A stretch of 64,000 nucleotides of DNA, taken from Verrucomicrobiaceae bacterium. GTDB lineage: Bacteria; Verrucomicrobiota; Verrucomicrobiia; Verrucomicrobiales; Verrucomicrobiaceae. Location: assembly GCA_015075365.1 (NCBI GenBank), contig JABTUN010000001.1:372001-436000 (forward strand), in the 5' to 3' direction. Every line of letters begins with the position of its first letter. Positions within the stretch are counted from its first letter, which is position 1. Below the pieces are notes generated by a model. The model searched no databases, had not been told where the DNA came from, and worked only from the letters and a program-made list of their open reading frames with translations. Shown here piece by piece: positions 26,213 to 39,100 of the stretch. A program made the translations under genes and the position numbers.

Positions 26213-27631
26213 TCACAGACGCTTGGGATTCACCGGCGATGCAGGCGGCTTGCCGGTGACTTTTTGATTGAGCAGGCCGTGGAGATTTTTCATCGCGGCC
26301 GAGGCATCCGCGGAAGGCCTGCGGGCGAGGTTTTGGAACTCGTGCGGGTCGTTTTGATGGTCGTAAAGTTCGAGGCCGTTCGCGCCTTCGTTCCATTCGG
26401 TGTAGCGCCAGCGTTCGGTGCGGAGGGTGCGGCCCATGACTTGAGTGGGGATGCGGTCATCGGCCGGGCGGAGGATTTGGGTGATGGCGATGCTGTCCCA
26501 GTTTTGGGTGGGATCATTCAGAAGCGGCCGCAGGCTTTTGCCATCGAGTTGAGGTGGCGTGAGCGAGGCGAGATCGGCGAGGGTGGGGTAGATATCGATG
26601 AATTCGACGACGCGATGGCAGGTGCGGCCGTTTCCTTTGGTGCCGGGGGCGCGGATGATGAGCGGGGCGCGGGCGCTTTCTTCGAAGAGTGTGCGCTTTT
26701 GCCAGATGCCGAGATGCTCGCCGAGGTGGTAGCCGTGGTCGCTCCAAAGCACGACGGTGGTGTTGTCGGTGAGCTTGAGTTTATCAAGCGCATCGAGCAC
26801 GCGGCCGATTTGGGCATCGACGAAGGAAACGCTGGCGCGGTAGGCTTGCAGGGCTTGGCGGCAGGTGAGTTCGTTGAGGCCGTAGTGCGGTGTAGGATTG
26901 TTGTGGGCGAAGGCGGCGACAGGGATGTCGCTGCGGTCATCGGCGGGGGCTTCGGGCAGGCGGATGGAGTCGAGCGGATGCAGGTCGAAGTATTTCTTCG
27001 GCGCGACGAAGGGCGTGTGAGGTCGGAAGAAGCCGACGCCGAGGAAGAAGGGCTCGTCGCGATGCTTTTCGAGGAGCTGGATGGCCTCGGTGGCGATCAT
27101 GCCGTCGGTTTGCTCCTCGTCGGTGCCATCGGCGGCGAGCCAGCTCAGCGCGGCGCTGACGGGTTTTTGCGGTGTGGGATTGGTGATGAGCTTTTCATCG
27201 GTCACATCGCGGCCTTTCGGATTCACGACGAGCTGCCACGAGGGTTTGTCATCGAGTCCATCGGTGCCGATGCCGTTGGGGACATCGTAGTGGTAGATTT
27301 TGCCGACGCGGGCGGTGAACCAGCCGTTTTGACGGAAGAGCTGCGGCAGCGTGACGACATCCGGCAAAGCCTCGCGGAAATGGCGGTCGAGGTCATAGAC
27401 CTGCGTGGCATCGGGCCGGCGACCGGTGAGCACGGAGGCGCGACTCGGATTGCAGAGCGGGATTTGATTGTAGCCGCGGTCAAAGCGCACGCCGCTGGCT
27501 GCGAGTCGGTCGATGTGCGGTGTGTGTGTGCAGTCGTTCGCGAGATCGTCGATGGCGATGAACAAGATGTTCGGCTTCGCCGATAAGGACGAAACCAGCA
27601 TGAGGAATGAGGAAAGGATGAGCGACCTCAT
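26213..27631 (-). CDS. sulfatase, iduronate-2-sulfatase-like
   Basis: 472 aa from the ATG at 27631, which overlaps the preceding gene's stop as ATGA and is preceded by GGAAGG. Signal peptide [18 protein letters not shown]. The metal site begins [13 protein letters not shown], and the formylglycine motif is CNPSR at 60-64, with RGYNQIPLC before it as in iduronate-2-sulfatases. Further family blocks are [53 protein letters not shown] and [13 protein letters not shown]. It hydrolyses sulfate esters, probably on a uronic acid or sugar of a sulfated polysaccharide, and needs a formylglycine-generating enzyme encoded elsewhere. Confidence 0.93.
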   Translation of the reverse strand: MRSLILSSFLMLVSSLSAKPNILFIAIDDLANDCTHTPHIDRLAASGVRFDRGYNQIPLCNPSRASVLTGRRPDATQVYDLDRHFREALPDVVTLPQLFRQNGWFTARVGKIYHYDVPNGIGTDGLDDKPSWQLVVNPKGRDVTDEKLITNPTPQKPVSAALSWLAADGTDEEQTDGMIATEAIQLLEKHRDEPFFLGVGFFRPHTPFVAPKKYFDLHPLDSIRLPEAPADDRSDIPVAAFAHNNPTPHYGLNELTCRQALQAYRASVSFVDAQIGRVLDALDKLKLTDNTTVVLWSDHGYHLGEHLGIWQKRTLFEESARAPLIIRAPGTKGNGRTCHRVVEFIDIYPTLADLASLTPPQLDGKSLRPLLNDPTQNWDSIAITQILRPADDRIPTQVMGRTLRTERWRYTEWNEGANGLELYDHQNDPHEFQNLARRPSADASAAMKNLHGLLNQKVTGKPPASPVNPKRL

Positions 27632-28986
27632 GCCTTCCAAAGGTCTTCGCCGTAGCTCCAGCCGTCGCGGACGGGTTCTTTGATCCAGGTGTCGAATTCG
27701 GGGGCGTTTTTGACTTTCATGGCGGTGGCTTCCCATTCGATGGTTTTGCCGCTGCGGATGGCGAGGACGCCGACGTTGACGAGTTCGGTCAACGGGCAGG
27801 CGTAATCGAAGTTGGAGCCGGCGTGCGGAATTTCGCCGCGGATGGCGGCGAAAAGCTCGCCGATGGGTTCACCGGCCTTGGAGCGTGGCAGCGGCTTGCG
27901 GCGCAGGATGTCGATGAGCGGCGTCATGCGCTCGCGAGGCCAGAGTTGCGGGCTTTGCACGCGCATGCCGTCGGAGTAGAGCGTTTCTTTGCTGCCCTTC
28001 ATGATCATGCCGTTGGTCGGGAGCGGCTTGTCCATGCCGGGGAGGCGTTCGGGCTGCAAACCGCCTTCATACCAGTGAATCTGCACGGGTGGCAACGTGC
28101 CGCGGGTGGCGAAATGGAAGATGATGTGCGAACGCGGCGCGGTGTAGGTTTTCAGCGTGCCGGGCTCTTGTTTGACGACTTCGACCTTCTCCGGCATGCC
28201 GAGCTGAAGGGCCCAAAACGGCGCGTCGAGGCAATGACAGCCGATATCGCCGAGTCCGCCGCAACCATAGTCCCACCAGCCTCGCCAGCGCTGCGGCAGG
28301 TATTGCGAAGAGTAGTCACGCGTAGCCACCGGGCCCTGCCAGAGATCCCAGTTCACCCCTTCGGGCACAGGTTCGGATGCGGGCGCGACCACGGGCTGCG
28401 GATCGAGGAATCCGGCGTGTCCAAACGGGCGATCGGTCCAGCAGTGCACTTCCTTCACTTCACCGAGCACACCGGCCTCGAACCATTCTTTGACGAGGCG
28501 GATGCCTTCCCAGCAGTGGCCTTGATTGCCCATGACGGTCTGCACGCCGTATTTTTGCGCCGCTTTGTGCAGCGTGCGCACCTGCCAGATGTTGTGCGCG
28601 AGCGGCTTCTGCACAAACACGTGCTTCTTCGCCTGCATCGCAGCCATGGCGGCGGCGAAGTGCGTGTGATCTGGCGTGGAGATGAGCACGGCGTCGATCT
28701 CGGAGCCCTTCTTGTCGAGCATCTCGCGGAAGTCGGTGAACTTCGGCACGTTCGGATGCTCCTTGGCGATGGCACCCGCGCTGCGCTTGTCGAGGTCACG
28801 CCAATCGACATCGCAAAACGCGACGATCTCCTCTTTGAGCGAGCCTTTGACCGCGCCGTTGCCCATGTTGCCGATGCCGACGCAGGCGACGCGGATTTTT
28901 TGTTTCGTGTCCTGCGCACGCAGGATGTTGGGGCCTGCGAAGGCGCTGAGAGCGGCGGTTTGGAGGAAATGGCGACGTGAAGTCAT
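27628..28986 (-). CDS. Gfo/Idh/MocA-family oxidoreductase, Tat-exported (copy 1)
   Basis: 452 aa from the ATG at 28986 ([19 protein letters not shown]), a twin-arginine leader. The NAD(P)-binding strand-loop is [16 protein letters not shown], followed by the family's EKP equivalent here written VQKPLAHN. The C-terminal dehydrogenase domain includes [24 protein letters not shown], typical of the secreted verrucomicrobial/planctomycetal group. Substrates are usually sugars or polyols. It is translationally coupled (ATGA) to the sulfatase, so the two proteins probably act in the same export-side pathway. Confidence 0.92.
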   Translation of the reverse strand: MTSRRHFLQTAALSAFAGPNILRAQDTKQKIRVACVGIGNMGNGAVKGSLKEEIVAFCDVDWRDLDKRSAGAIAKEHPNVPKFTDFREMLDKKGSEIDAVLISTPDHTHFAAAMAAMQAKKHVFVQKPLAHNIWQVRTLHKAAQKYGVQTVMGNQGHCWEGIRLVKEWFEAGVLGEVKEVHCWTDRPFGHAGFLDPQPVVAPASEPVPEGVNWDLWQGPVATRDYSSQYLPQRWRGWWDYGCGGLGDIGCHCLDAPFWALQLGMPEKVEVVKQEPGTLKTYTAPRSHIIFHFATRGTLPPVQIHWYEGGLQPERLPGMDKPLPTNGMIMKGSKETLYSDGMRVQSPQLWPRERMTPLIDILRRKPLPRSKAGEPIGELFAAIRGEIPHAGSNFDYACPLTELVNVGVLAIRSGKTIEWEATAMKVKNAPEFDTWIKEPVRDGWSYGEDLWKA

Positions 28987-29090
28987 GGTTATGTCTGGCA
29001 ACGCCGGCACCACTCGTCTCTTTCTGCGAGCTCACGGCCGGCTTTCGCAGCGGCACGAGCCGGGGAAAGGGCTGGGATGCGGTGCGAGGT

Positions 29091-30086
29091 TCACGCGGCC
29101 ATCTGCGCCGCGAGTTTCACGGCTTCGACGAGGCTGGTGCCGTTCGCCCTGCCCTGCCAGGCGATGTCGCATGCGGTGCCGTGATCGACGCTGGTGCGCG
29201 GCACGGGCAGGCCCAGCGTGGTGTTCACGGCGGTGTCAAAGGCCAGCGCCTTGAGCGGGATGAGAGCCTGATCGTGATACATGCAGACGTAGGCATCCAC
29301 CGCACGGCGCTTCGCAGCGATGAAGGCGGTGTCCGGCGGCAGGGGGCCTTCGATTTGAATGCCGGCGGCCTTCGCGGCGGCGATGGCGGGCGCGATGATG
29401 GTTTCCTCCTCGCCACGGCCAAAAAGGCCGTTTTCACCCGCGTGTGGATTGAGGCCGCAGACGGCGACTTTGGGCGCTTTTCCTTTCACACGGCGCACGG
29501 CGTCGGCGGTGAGCTCAATCACGTCGAGAATACGCTGCGTGGTGAGGGCAGGCACGACATCTTGGTATCCAATGTGGACGGTGACGAGGCTGCAAATCAT
29601 CTCAGGCGAGAAAAAAGTCATGCAGGAGCGCTCCGCGGCCATTTTCTCCGCAAAGATCTCCGTGTGGCCGGGATAAAAAATGCCCGCAGCATGCAGCGCC
29701 TCCTTGTTCAGCGGTGCGGTGGCCACGGCAGCCACTTGTTTTGCCAATGCGGCCTCGATGCTCTTTTCTACATAACGAAAGCCCGCCGCACCAGTCTTCG
29801 CGCTCACCTTGCCCGGCTCGAATCCGTTCGCGTCGAATCCAAAGACATCCAGCACGCAGGGTTCGTCAATGGAGCCGCATTTTTCCGCCCACTCGATCTC
29901 GCTGATGATGCGCTTCGGAGCCGGGAGGCTAGTTTGACGCGCGCAGCGGGAAAGCAGACGCGCATCGCCAAAAACGACGGGCGTCGCGAGCGCAGTCACC
30001 TCCTCATTAGCGAGGAGTTTCAGACAAACTTCCGGGCCGACCCCGGCAGGGTCGCCCATGGTGACAGCGATGAGTGGTTTGGACAT
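29091..30086 (-). CDS. pdxA: 4-hydroxythreonine-4-phosphate dehydrogenase
   Basis: 331 aa, full length. It begins MSKPLIAVTMGDPAGVGPEV, the PdxA signature. Other conserved parts are TAPLNKEALHAAG, YPGHTEIFAEKM (metal-ligand His), LNPHAGENGLFGRGEEETI, YVCMYHDQALIPLKAL and RTSVDHGTACDIAWQG. The enzyme oxidises 4-phosphohydroxy-L-threonine in the DXP-dependent pyridoxal phosphate route. PdxA paralogues also occur in sugar-acid catabolism, and the neighbouring catabolic genes leave that open. It lies 104 bases upstream of the Gfo/Idh gene and just past the end of the giant gene. Confidence 0.94.
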   Translation of the reverse strand: MSKPLIAVTMGDPAGVGPEVCLKLLANEEVTALATPVVFGDARLLSRCARQTSLPAPKRIISEIEWAEKCGSIDEPCVLDVFGFDANGFEPGKVSAKTGAAGFRYVEKSIEAALAKQVAAVATAPLNKEALHAAGIFYPGHTEIFAEKMAAERSCMTFFSPEMICSLVTVHIGYQDVVPALTTQRILDVIELTADAVRRVKGKAPKVAVCGLNPHAGENGLFGRGEEETIIAPAIAAAKAAGIQIEGPLPPDTAFIAAKRRAVDAYVCMYHDQALIPLKALAFDTAVNTTLGLPVPRTSVDHGTACDIAWQGRANGTSLVEAVKLAAQMAA

Positions 30087-30174
30087 GAGCGGTCATGCTA
30101 TTCCGCACCTCTTTACAATGTCACGGTTTTCTTTCCTCTGCCGGAAGATGAGTGGCCGGCGACGGGGCGGGTGA

Positions 30175-33100
30175 TCACCAAAGCGAATAAGCCTCGCTGT
30201 CCCAGAAGCTCCAGACCCAGCCAGGGGGCGGCGCGAAGATGAAGCTGCCGTTCGGCCAGTCGGGCGCGAAGAAGTAGCTGCCGGATGCGGTGCCGTTGTT
30301 GACGGTGAAATCGCCATTGTCGCCGATGCTGCCACTGACGGAGAAGCTGCCGCTGGGATTATAGCCACCAGGCGGGGCGAAATTTTTCACCTGCCAGCCC
30401 CAGGTGCCGCTGAGACTACCGCTCAGGATTCCCGTGCTGAAGCTGTAGCTGAGCGTGGTCGTGCAGGAGAGCGTGGTGTCGAGGTGATCGGCCAGATGGC
30501 TCACCGCAGGCAGGGAGAAGCTCTTGGTCATCGAACCGCTGAAGGTGTTGTGGGCGAGGAAGAAGCCTGAAATGGGTTGATCCAGCGCACCAAAGTTCAG
30601 GTTGGGCGTGCCGCTCGCCGTGATCCGACCGGTGGAACTGCTGAAGGTGAGGCCGATGGAATCGGTGGCATAGGCACCGACTTGAAGGTTGCCGGATCCG
30701 GTGATGGCGTAGCTGCCGTTGGTATTGAGCGTGCCACCGAGCGTCACCGAGCCAAACGAGCGGGTGAATCCACCGCTGGTGACCTGCAGGCTGAAGCTGC
30801 CGACCACATAGAGACCGGCATCGGTGAAATCGACCGCACAGGACGGCGCGGTGAAGTTTGACAGCGTGATGCTTTGCGAAAGCACGGAGGAAATGGCGAA
30901 GCTGCCGTTGGTCTGGATCACCCCGGCAAGCGGCGGCAGGCCCAGACCTGCGATGGTGCTGTTGCCGAAGCGGAAATCAGAGAAGGTGATTGGCGTGTTG
31001 GTGCCGAGATTGCCGCTGAAGCCCAGATCGAATCCGCCCGCAGCCGGTGTGTAGCCGCCGAAGCTGACGGTTTGATTCACCGCGCTCAAGCTGGCGACGG
31101 TATTGCCGCCACTGCGCGTAAAGGAGGCCGTGAATCTCGGGGCGAGGCTGAAGGGCGTGCCTGGGAAGGCATTCACCGTGGCCGCGCCTGTGATCGTGGC
31201 GGTGCTGCCTGGCAGCAACTGGCGTTCAAACACGAGGTCGATGTCATTGAAGCCGAATCCGAGCAGGGTGGCGCTGTTGTTCTCCGACGAGAGATCAAAC
31301 TCGCCGCTGGAGCTGATGCTGCCCGTGAAGGAGGGGCGGAAGCTCTGCGCGGGATCGAAGGGCGAGCCCGTGCCGCGCAGGTTCACCTGGCCGCTCAGGC
31401 TGAGGTAGAGGCCGTTGCCACGCTCATACATGGCCTGAATCTGGCGTGGTGTGAGGGCGGTGTTCCAGAAGGCCGCCTCATCAATCCAGCCGTTCCAGTT
31501 GCGGTTGGCGGCCTGCGGGTTGTAGCCGATGCCGACGGGATAGGTGCTGTCCTTGATGGTGGCGCTCCAGGTGGCGGAGGCGCGCAGCACGCCGTCGATG
31601 TAGAGGCATTTAGTCGTTCCGTCGAAGGTGGCGATGACGTGATGCCATCTGCCATCGTTGACGGCCAAGGTGCTGGCTTTTAGCGAGTGCAGCGTGCCGC
31701 TGGTGTTGTTCGTGTCAAAGCTCAGGTAGTTGTTGCTGCCATCCTGGGCGATGCGCCACGAGTCATCCCCTTTCGCGATGAGGGTGTGGAAGGACTTGCC
31801 GCCGGTGAACTGGTTTACCCTGAACCAGCAGCCCACGGACATGGAGGCGCCGCCTTCGAGGTTGGCGTTGTCAGGCACGCTGTAGAAGTCATCCACGCCG
31901 TCAAAGCGCATGGAGACGCCGCTGCCGGAGCCATCTTGGAAGCCGGAAGGCTCCTGCAAAGCCGGGCGCGTGGTGGTGCTGTCGGTGATGCCGTTGTGCG
32001 ATGGCGCATAGCTGGACGAATTGCTCAAAATGGTGGTGCTGCCGCTTTCCTCCATCCGCCACCAGGCGCGTGGATTGGTGTCGCTCATGATGGCGGTCCA
32101 GAGCGTGGTCGCATTGCCCATCGTGAAGCTAGCGGTAATGGGGAAGCCGTAGAAGTCGCTGTTCGTCAGCGAGGAGGTGAAGGACACTGCTCCCGTCGAA
32201 GAAATGGTGCCGTTGAAGATCGGCAGCGTGGGACCGGCGGGCAGCGGCAGCGAGCCGGAGGTGACATTCAGCCGGATGGCACCACTCACGCGCTCGAGGC
32301 TGATGCTGGATGCGCCGAAAGCGAAGCCGCGCAGGTTTGGCGAGGCGGTGAACGAGGCAAACGTGGCATTGCCGACGGTGCTGGCAGGCACGGTGAGATT
32401 CACGGTGCTGGCAAAGTTGGCGGCGGCATTGAACACGTTCGCCACATCGACACTGCCCGCGGTGAACACGAGCCCGCCGCCGCTGCTGAGCGTGGAGGCG
32501 ATGGCACCGCCGCCCGCACCCTTGATGGCGATGCTGCCCGCACCGAGCTGTGGAATACCCGAACCGGTGAAGCTGATGGCACCGCTGCTGGGCACGGTGC
32601 CGCTGAGATTCACCGCAGATGCTGTGAAGCCGGGCACATTGAGGCTGGCGGCAAAGCTCGTCAGATTCATCGTGGAGCCTGACTTGCTGATGTTGAAGCT
32701 GGCACCGCCGAGTGTGAAGCCGCCGAGCGAGCCAAACACCGGTGACAAATTACCTGCTGTGATGCTGTTGAGAGTGAGCGCGCCGGAGTCCGGCACCACA
32801 AGGGGCGCGCCGGGCAGCGAGAGATTGCTGATGCCGAGGTCCGCGCAGGCAAAGCGCGGAGCCGGCAGGCTGAGCCCGCTGCTGGTGAGAGCGGGAGTGC
32901 CGCTGCCGTTGGTGATGGCGAAGCGCCCAAGGCTCAGTGATGGCAAAGACGTGACCGGCAGACTGATGGCGGAGGTTTGCCCGTTGAAGGAACCGCCGCT
33001 GACGGAGAAGTTCGCCACGGTGAACCCGGCAGGCAGCGGCGCGTTGAAGGCCACGTTCGCGAGCTGGTAGGTGAGCGGGCTGTTGGAGGTGCGCCGGAGC

Positions 33101-36100
33101 TGGAAGGTGAGGCCGCTGAGGGAGAAGCCGGCAAAGGTGCCTGTCGTCGTGCTGCTTTGATCCACCAGTGTGGCGGGCAGCGCGGCATTGAGCGCGGGCA
33201 CGGTGAAGGCCGGGGTGCTGACGATGGCGGTCGAGCTGCTCCAGGACGTGAAGTAGAGCTGGCCCGCGGGCACGCTGATTCCGCTGCTGCTCAAGGTGAG
33301 GGTGAAATTGCCGCTCGAAGGCCGCACCTCGATGCCGCCCAGCCGTGCCGCGCTGACTTGGACGGAACCGGAAACATTCGTGACCGCGGTGGTGCTCAGC
33401 GTGAGCGCCACATTGGCCATCGTCGAGACTCCAGGGAGGAGATTGGTGCCGAGCAGGCCGCCGCTGACGGTTCCGTTGAAGCTCATGCCACCGTTGGTGA
33501 AAGTCATGGAGGCTCCCGCGCTCACAGCACTGACGGGCATTCCGGTAAAACTTCCCGAGCCGCTGGTTGTTCCGGTGAAGGAGAAATTGCCGTTGCTGAA
33601 AACATTGCCGGTAAAGCCGACCGCGAGTCCGCCCAGACCCGCCACGCTCACGCTGCCCTGCGCGTCTGTGATCGATAGCACGCCACCGGCGCGTCCGACA
33701 CGGAAGTTGAGATTGCTCGCGCTGAACCCGGCCACCGAGGCGCCGAAGGGCGCGGAGATGAAGACCGGTGCGAAATCAAGCTGCTGATTGAGCGTGAGGC
33801 TGGGCAGGTTGGCTGACTGGTTAAAGATGCCGCCGATGACGACCTTGGCATCGGTAAGCGTGCCGCCGCCGCTACTGATGGTGACGCGCAGCTTGGTTTC
33901 GTCCGGATTTTGCGGCACGATGCTGATGACATTGGTAACGAACGGGTCCAGTTCAAGAACGCCGTCGAAGGTGAAGACCGGGCTCAGCGGGCTGGTGTAA
34001 TTGGCCGTGACGGTGGCGCTCACTCCGCCGCTGGTGAAGGTGAGCGTGGCGGTGTGGTTGGTAAGATTCACCGAAGCTCCAGCGGGCACTGTCACCGGCC
34101 AGCCGAGCTGGGCGGAGAGGTCCAGATTTCCCTGGAGTGATCCCGTGGCGGAGAAAAAGGTGGACGTGGAAGTGTCAAAGGAGACGGTGGCATTGCCGAC
34201 GATGCCGAAGGGCAGGTCCAGCGTCTGGCCGGTGAGCGTGGCGCTGACATGCGGCGCGAGCTGGCCTTCCGCAGGCGGGCGGAGCAGGAACTGGCCGCTG
34301 GCGGTGACGAGATTGCTCAGTTTGAAACTGCCCTGCATGGCGATGCCGCCCTCCTTTTTCAGGTGATCCAGCGGCGTGGGATCAGCAGGCAGCTCAGTGA
34401 TGAATTCGGGCGAGTAGGCGCTCAGGGTGAAGGCTCCCTGCGGCGCGAAGCCCTGCGGCCACAGCCATGAGGATGGCGGGTCGAAGTACTCCAGAGAGGC
34501 GGACAGTTCGACACGCGGCATGTCCAGCGCAACGAACTCCCGCATCTTCACCACCATCTGCTCCACCTGCGCACCGGAGGGATTACTGCCGAGCTGCGCG
34601 TCCAGATCCTCCAGCTCCGCAAGGGCATCCTCGATGACCCGGCGCGCGGGCCTGGCCTGGCCGGCGACGCTGGCATTGACATTGACCGGACCGAACAGGA
34701 ATCCCGCCCAACTGTTCTCCGGGAAATTCACGCTGCCGGTGAAGCGCGGCGGCAGGCCGGTCACGGGATCGGGCGCGGCGGCGGCCAGGTTCACCTCGCC
34801 GATGGGGATGTCGAGAATCTGGCCGTTCAGATTCAGGAAAGCGAAGCTCTCATGCAGGTCCCAAAGCGATCCGGGATACACGCCCGAGGCATCGAAGGTG
34901 TTCAGCGATTCGACGAGGTCGTAAGGATCGAGGCTGAAGGCGGAGCCGAGCGGATTGCCGTTCGCATCGAAAAGCGCGGGCGGATTGGGCAGCGGCACAT
35001 AGGCCATGAAGTTGCCCTGCTGCACCATGGTGCCGAAGTAGTCCCGCATGATGACGCGCAGCGCCTCCAGGCGCTCCAGCGGGCCTTTGCCTTCACTGAT
35101 CATGGTCTGCCATGGCTCGCGCGGCAGGCTGGTGAAGATGCGCGGGATTTGCAGCATGGCCGCCATGGCAAAGCCGCCGTGCGGGAAGTAGTCGCGCGTG
35201 AGCGCCTCGTCGTTGAGGTCCGACTCGGGCATCAGATCCTTGAGCTGGCCGGCGCTGCCTTTCCAGAAAAGATCGCCCAGCCTGTTTTGCCGCACGGCTT
35301 CCAGCAGCAGCGCCTCGCGGGAGGGCAGGCCGCGCATTTCGGGGCGCACCCAGTTGTTGCCAGGGTTGGCGTCATGATTGCGCACCACCGGATGCAGGGT
35401 GAGGTCCGGCATGATGACGCGCGCGGAGGCGCGGGCCAGGTTCATGCCCAGCGGCTTGATCTCGTAGGTGCCCACGGCGGTGGTGTTTTCCAGCATCTGA
35501 GCCACGCGGGTGCGGGCAAAGGCCAGCGTGCTCTCGGGATTGGTGAGGTCCCCGGAAACGGCGGCCTTGAACAGGCCGGTGAAATCCGGGTAGGCCTCGC
35601 TGAAGCCGATGCTGGCCTGGTCGAGGCCGGAGGTAAGGGCGGCGATGGGCGTGCCAAATCCGATGATCATGGCCGGTGTGCAGCGGCCCAGCAGCTCCCA
35701 GCCGGTCTTGCGGATGCGGAACTGGGCGCCAAGCGCCTCGTTGCTCATCGGCAGGCCGGCGAACTTCATTTGGAAGCTGCCGCAGGCGACCAGCTCAGGG
35801 TTCACTTGGTCGGCCAGCGCAGCCACCTGGTCGAGCACGCCCGCGGGCAGCGTGCCCTGCGGACGGCGCAGCACCTGCGCCATGTAGGCCGCGTGAAAGG
35901 CGGCCAGCCGCTCCGGTTGCGCGGAAAGCGGCACTCCCGCGATGATCGCGTCGCGCGCCTGCTCCAGGGTCATGCCCGCAAACTCCGGGTTCACCGCCGT
36001 GAGCACCTCGTCACGCACGGCGGGGGCCAGCAGATTGGCGATGTTGCCCACCGTCACGGCGATGCCGGTCATCATGCCGTTGGCGCTCAGCGCCAGCTTC

Positions 36101-39100
36101 CCATCGCCGAGATTCAGAGGGCCGATGGCAAAGATGGCGTCGCCAGTGATCTGCGGATTGGGATTGCCGTTCACATCCGTGGCGGAGAGGAAGAGGCCCG
36201 CGCGGCCCACCGGGATGCCGAGGAAGTTGAGCTTGCCGCCGACACCCGCGCTGCCGGTGGTTCCGATCATTCCCTGCCCCTCCACATTCATGAAGGCGGA
36301 GACGGCGGCGTGGGTGAAGACACCTTTGACCACCATCGTGGCATCTTGCACCGGCACGCCCGCCCAGGCTTTGAGCTTGATCTGATCGTAGATATCCTCC
36401 GCTGTCGCCTCCGATCCCAGCATGCCGATGGCTTCACCAAAAGCCGTGGCAAAGCCCAGCTCGATCTCATCAAACAAGCCCGCCGCCGCCTGCTGCGCGC
36501 CCGCGCCCAAAATGGCCGGCACCGGCGCCGCGCGCGATTCGATGATGCCGCGCACATGCTCCGCCAAGGCCACCGCGAGTGAAGAGCCAGTCAGGTTCAG
36601 GGACTGAATGAACTCCGGTGTGATGCCAAGGCCGCCTTTGGCGATGTCCTTGTTCAGCGTGGTCTCCGGGATGGCGGAAAACTTCAGCACATAGCGGCGC
36701 GGGTAGGCGGCCTGGTCGGGGTGCGGCATGCCCAGGATGTTCGCCGAGGGCGGCGGCACATTGACCGGGCAGCCAATGGGATCGTTTGGCGGATAGTTCC
36801 CCGGCGGCACCACCGGCAGCACCGGCCCCGTGCCGATGGGCGGAAAGACAGGTGCCTGCGCCAGCATGGTGTCCCGCCATTCCTTGAAGCCGCTCCAGGC
36901 CATCGTGGCCGAGGGCGGCGGGTTCTCGGGGTTGGCCTCAAATCTGCCCTCCGCCTCGCGCACATAGCTCTTGATGTCTGCCGGGTCGGCATTGGTGTTG
37001 AGGAAGGAGATGCCGCCGCCCGCGCCGGTGAAAAGGAAACCCGTGGGGCCGAGCGGAATGCCTGCGCTGCCTGCGTTGAAATCCACTGCGATGCCCAGCG
37101 GCCCGGTGCTGCGCATGGCCAGGATGAATTTCATCTTGTAGCCGTTCACGCTGCCGCCCACGCGCCCGGCAAAGAGAAGGTTTGCCGGATTGCTGAAGCC
37201 GGTGACATAGATGCTGCCGCCCAGCTCCTCGATGGGCGGGAAATCCAGCCCGGGATCGAGTGTCAGCTCGATGCCCTCCAGCCCCTGCAACTGCGGCGTG
37301 CCATCGGCCGCGAAGGTGACGCGCACATGGTCCGCGCCGCCGCCGATGATCGGCTCGGCCACCGTGGGCAGGCCGATGCGGAAGGTGGAGGTGATCTCCA
37401 GATTGACGGGCGCCAGCAGCTGCTCCAGCGGCAGTTCCCCGTTGATGAAACGCAGCGTGGCATTGCGCAGCTCCACCGGTGCCTGCTGCGCCAGCGTCCA
37501 CGAGCTGCCATCATACACCAGCGTGTCCGGCACGAAGCGCGGCGGCTGCGTGGGGCTGAAGAAGATGAACCGCGCATTGCCCAGGCCGAAGCCCGGCAGG
37601 CCCTGCTGCACGATCTTGCCGTTCAGCGTCACGACGAACTGCCGCCCCGGCACATCGGCCAGGTTGAACAGATTGCCCAGACCGCTGAGGTGGATGCTGG
37701 CCGGGCTGCCCGCCGTGAGGCCGGTGATGCGCACGCCGTTCTCGCCGCCGATGCGGAAGTTCCCCAGGATGCCCACATCCTCCAGCGCAAAGTCCACCTG
37801 CGGCAGCGCATTGCCCACTGGCGCATGGATGACGATCTGCCCGCCCGCCAGCGTGCCGAACTGGCCGGTCGGGATGCCTTGTAGGGCCGGCTCCGTGACC
37901 TCGCGCATGATCAGCGTGTTGTCGAAAAGCACGCGCAACTGGCCGAAGACGCGCAGCGAGGGCAGCACCGCGCCGCCTGTGGGCGCCAGGATTTCCAAGC
38001 CCGTCGTTTGCGCGCCCGGCGCTCCCAGAACGGTGAGCGTGAAGCCGCCCGCGTCGAAGAGGTTCACATTCGTTGCCAGCCCCAGCGTGCCCGCCGGGAA
38101 ACCGTCCAGCTTCCACACCGCGTTCACCGCCTCGATTTCGATGCTGGTTTGATCCACCGGATGCGGGAAGAAGACGAAGCCGGTGTTGATGGTCAGCTTC
38201 GGCGCGGTGGCGGCAGGAATCGCACCGCTGGCGGTGAGGGAGAGGTTTCCAAAATCGAACGCGCCGTCCAAATCACGCGCACCGACGTCCTCGAAGTCAG
38301 GAAGGGCGAGCCCGAGATTCGTGAAGGTCACGCCGCCGCTGAAGGTCACCTGGTCGAGCGATTTGAAGCCGTTGCCGTCAGGCGGTCCGAGTGTGAAGGC
38401 GATCTGTGGGGGCTGCGCCGTGTTGATGGCGATCTCCGCAGGTTGCGGCGCATTTGGCGGCGGCACAGGCGGCGAGGAAAAGCACTCGGGCAGCCTCAGT
38501 TTGCCCTGTGGCAGCGTAACAGTGATCGCATTCGAGGTCACATCCAGCCGCGCCATCGCCTCGACGGCCGAAAGATGGAAATGATCGATCGTGAGCGGTT
38601 GCCCGACCGCCGGTGAGCTTTTCCGCAGCATGCCAAACGTGCCGCCAAACTCAAAACGACCGCTGTTCGGATACGCGCCCGGCCCCACACCGCCAAAGCG
38701 CAGTCCCGCCGTGCCGCTGAGCAGCACGAAGTGATCGCCGAGGCTGATGTCGAGCTGCGATCCCGTCGCGGCCAGTTCCAGCACCCGCGTGGTGCTGTCG
38801 TAGCTGATGCTACCACTGAAAGTCTCCCCATCGGGCAGCGTGGCGGTGCCGCTGCCCGCGCCCGCGAAGGCCTGGAGGATCACCGGAGGCTGTCCCGCGC
38901 TACCAAGTCCAAACTGGCCCGCCAGCGCGATCGTGCCGCTGAGCCGCGCACCGGGCAGCTCCGGCAGCGGACCGCTCGCGGAGGCGTTGAGGGCGATATG
39001 GCCTGCGTTGTCGAGCGTGAGGCTCGTGAGTGTGAAATTCGTCGAGATTTCGGGGAAGGTCAGGCTTCCGCCAAACGAGCCCGCGAGCTGTCCCGTGCTC

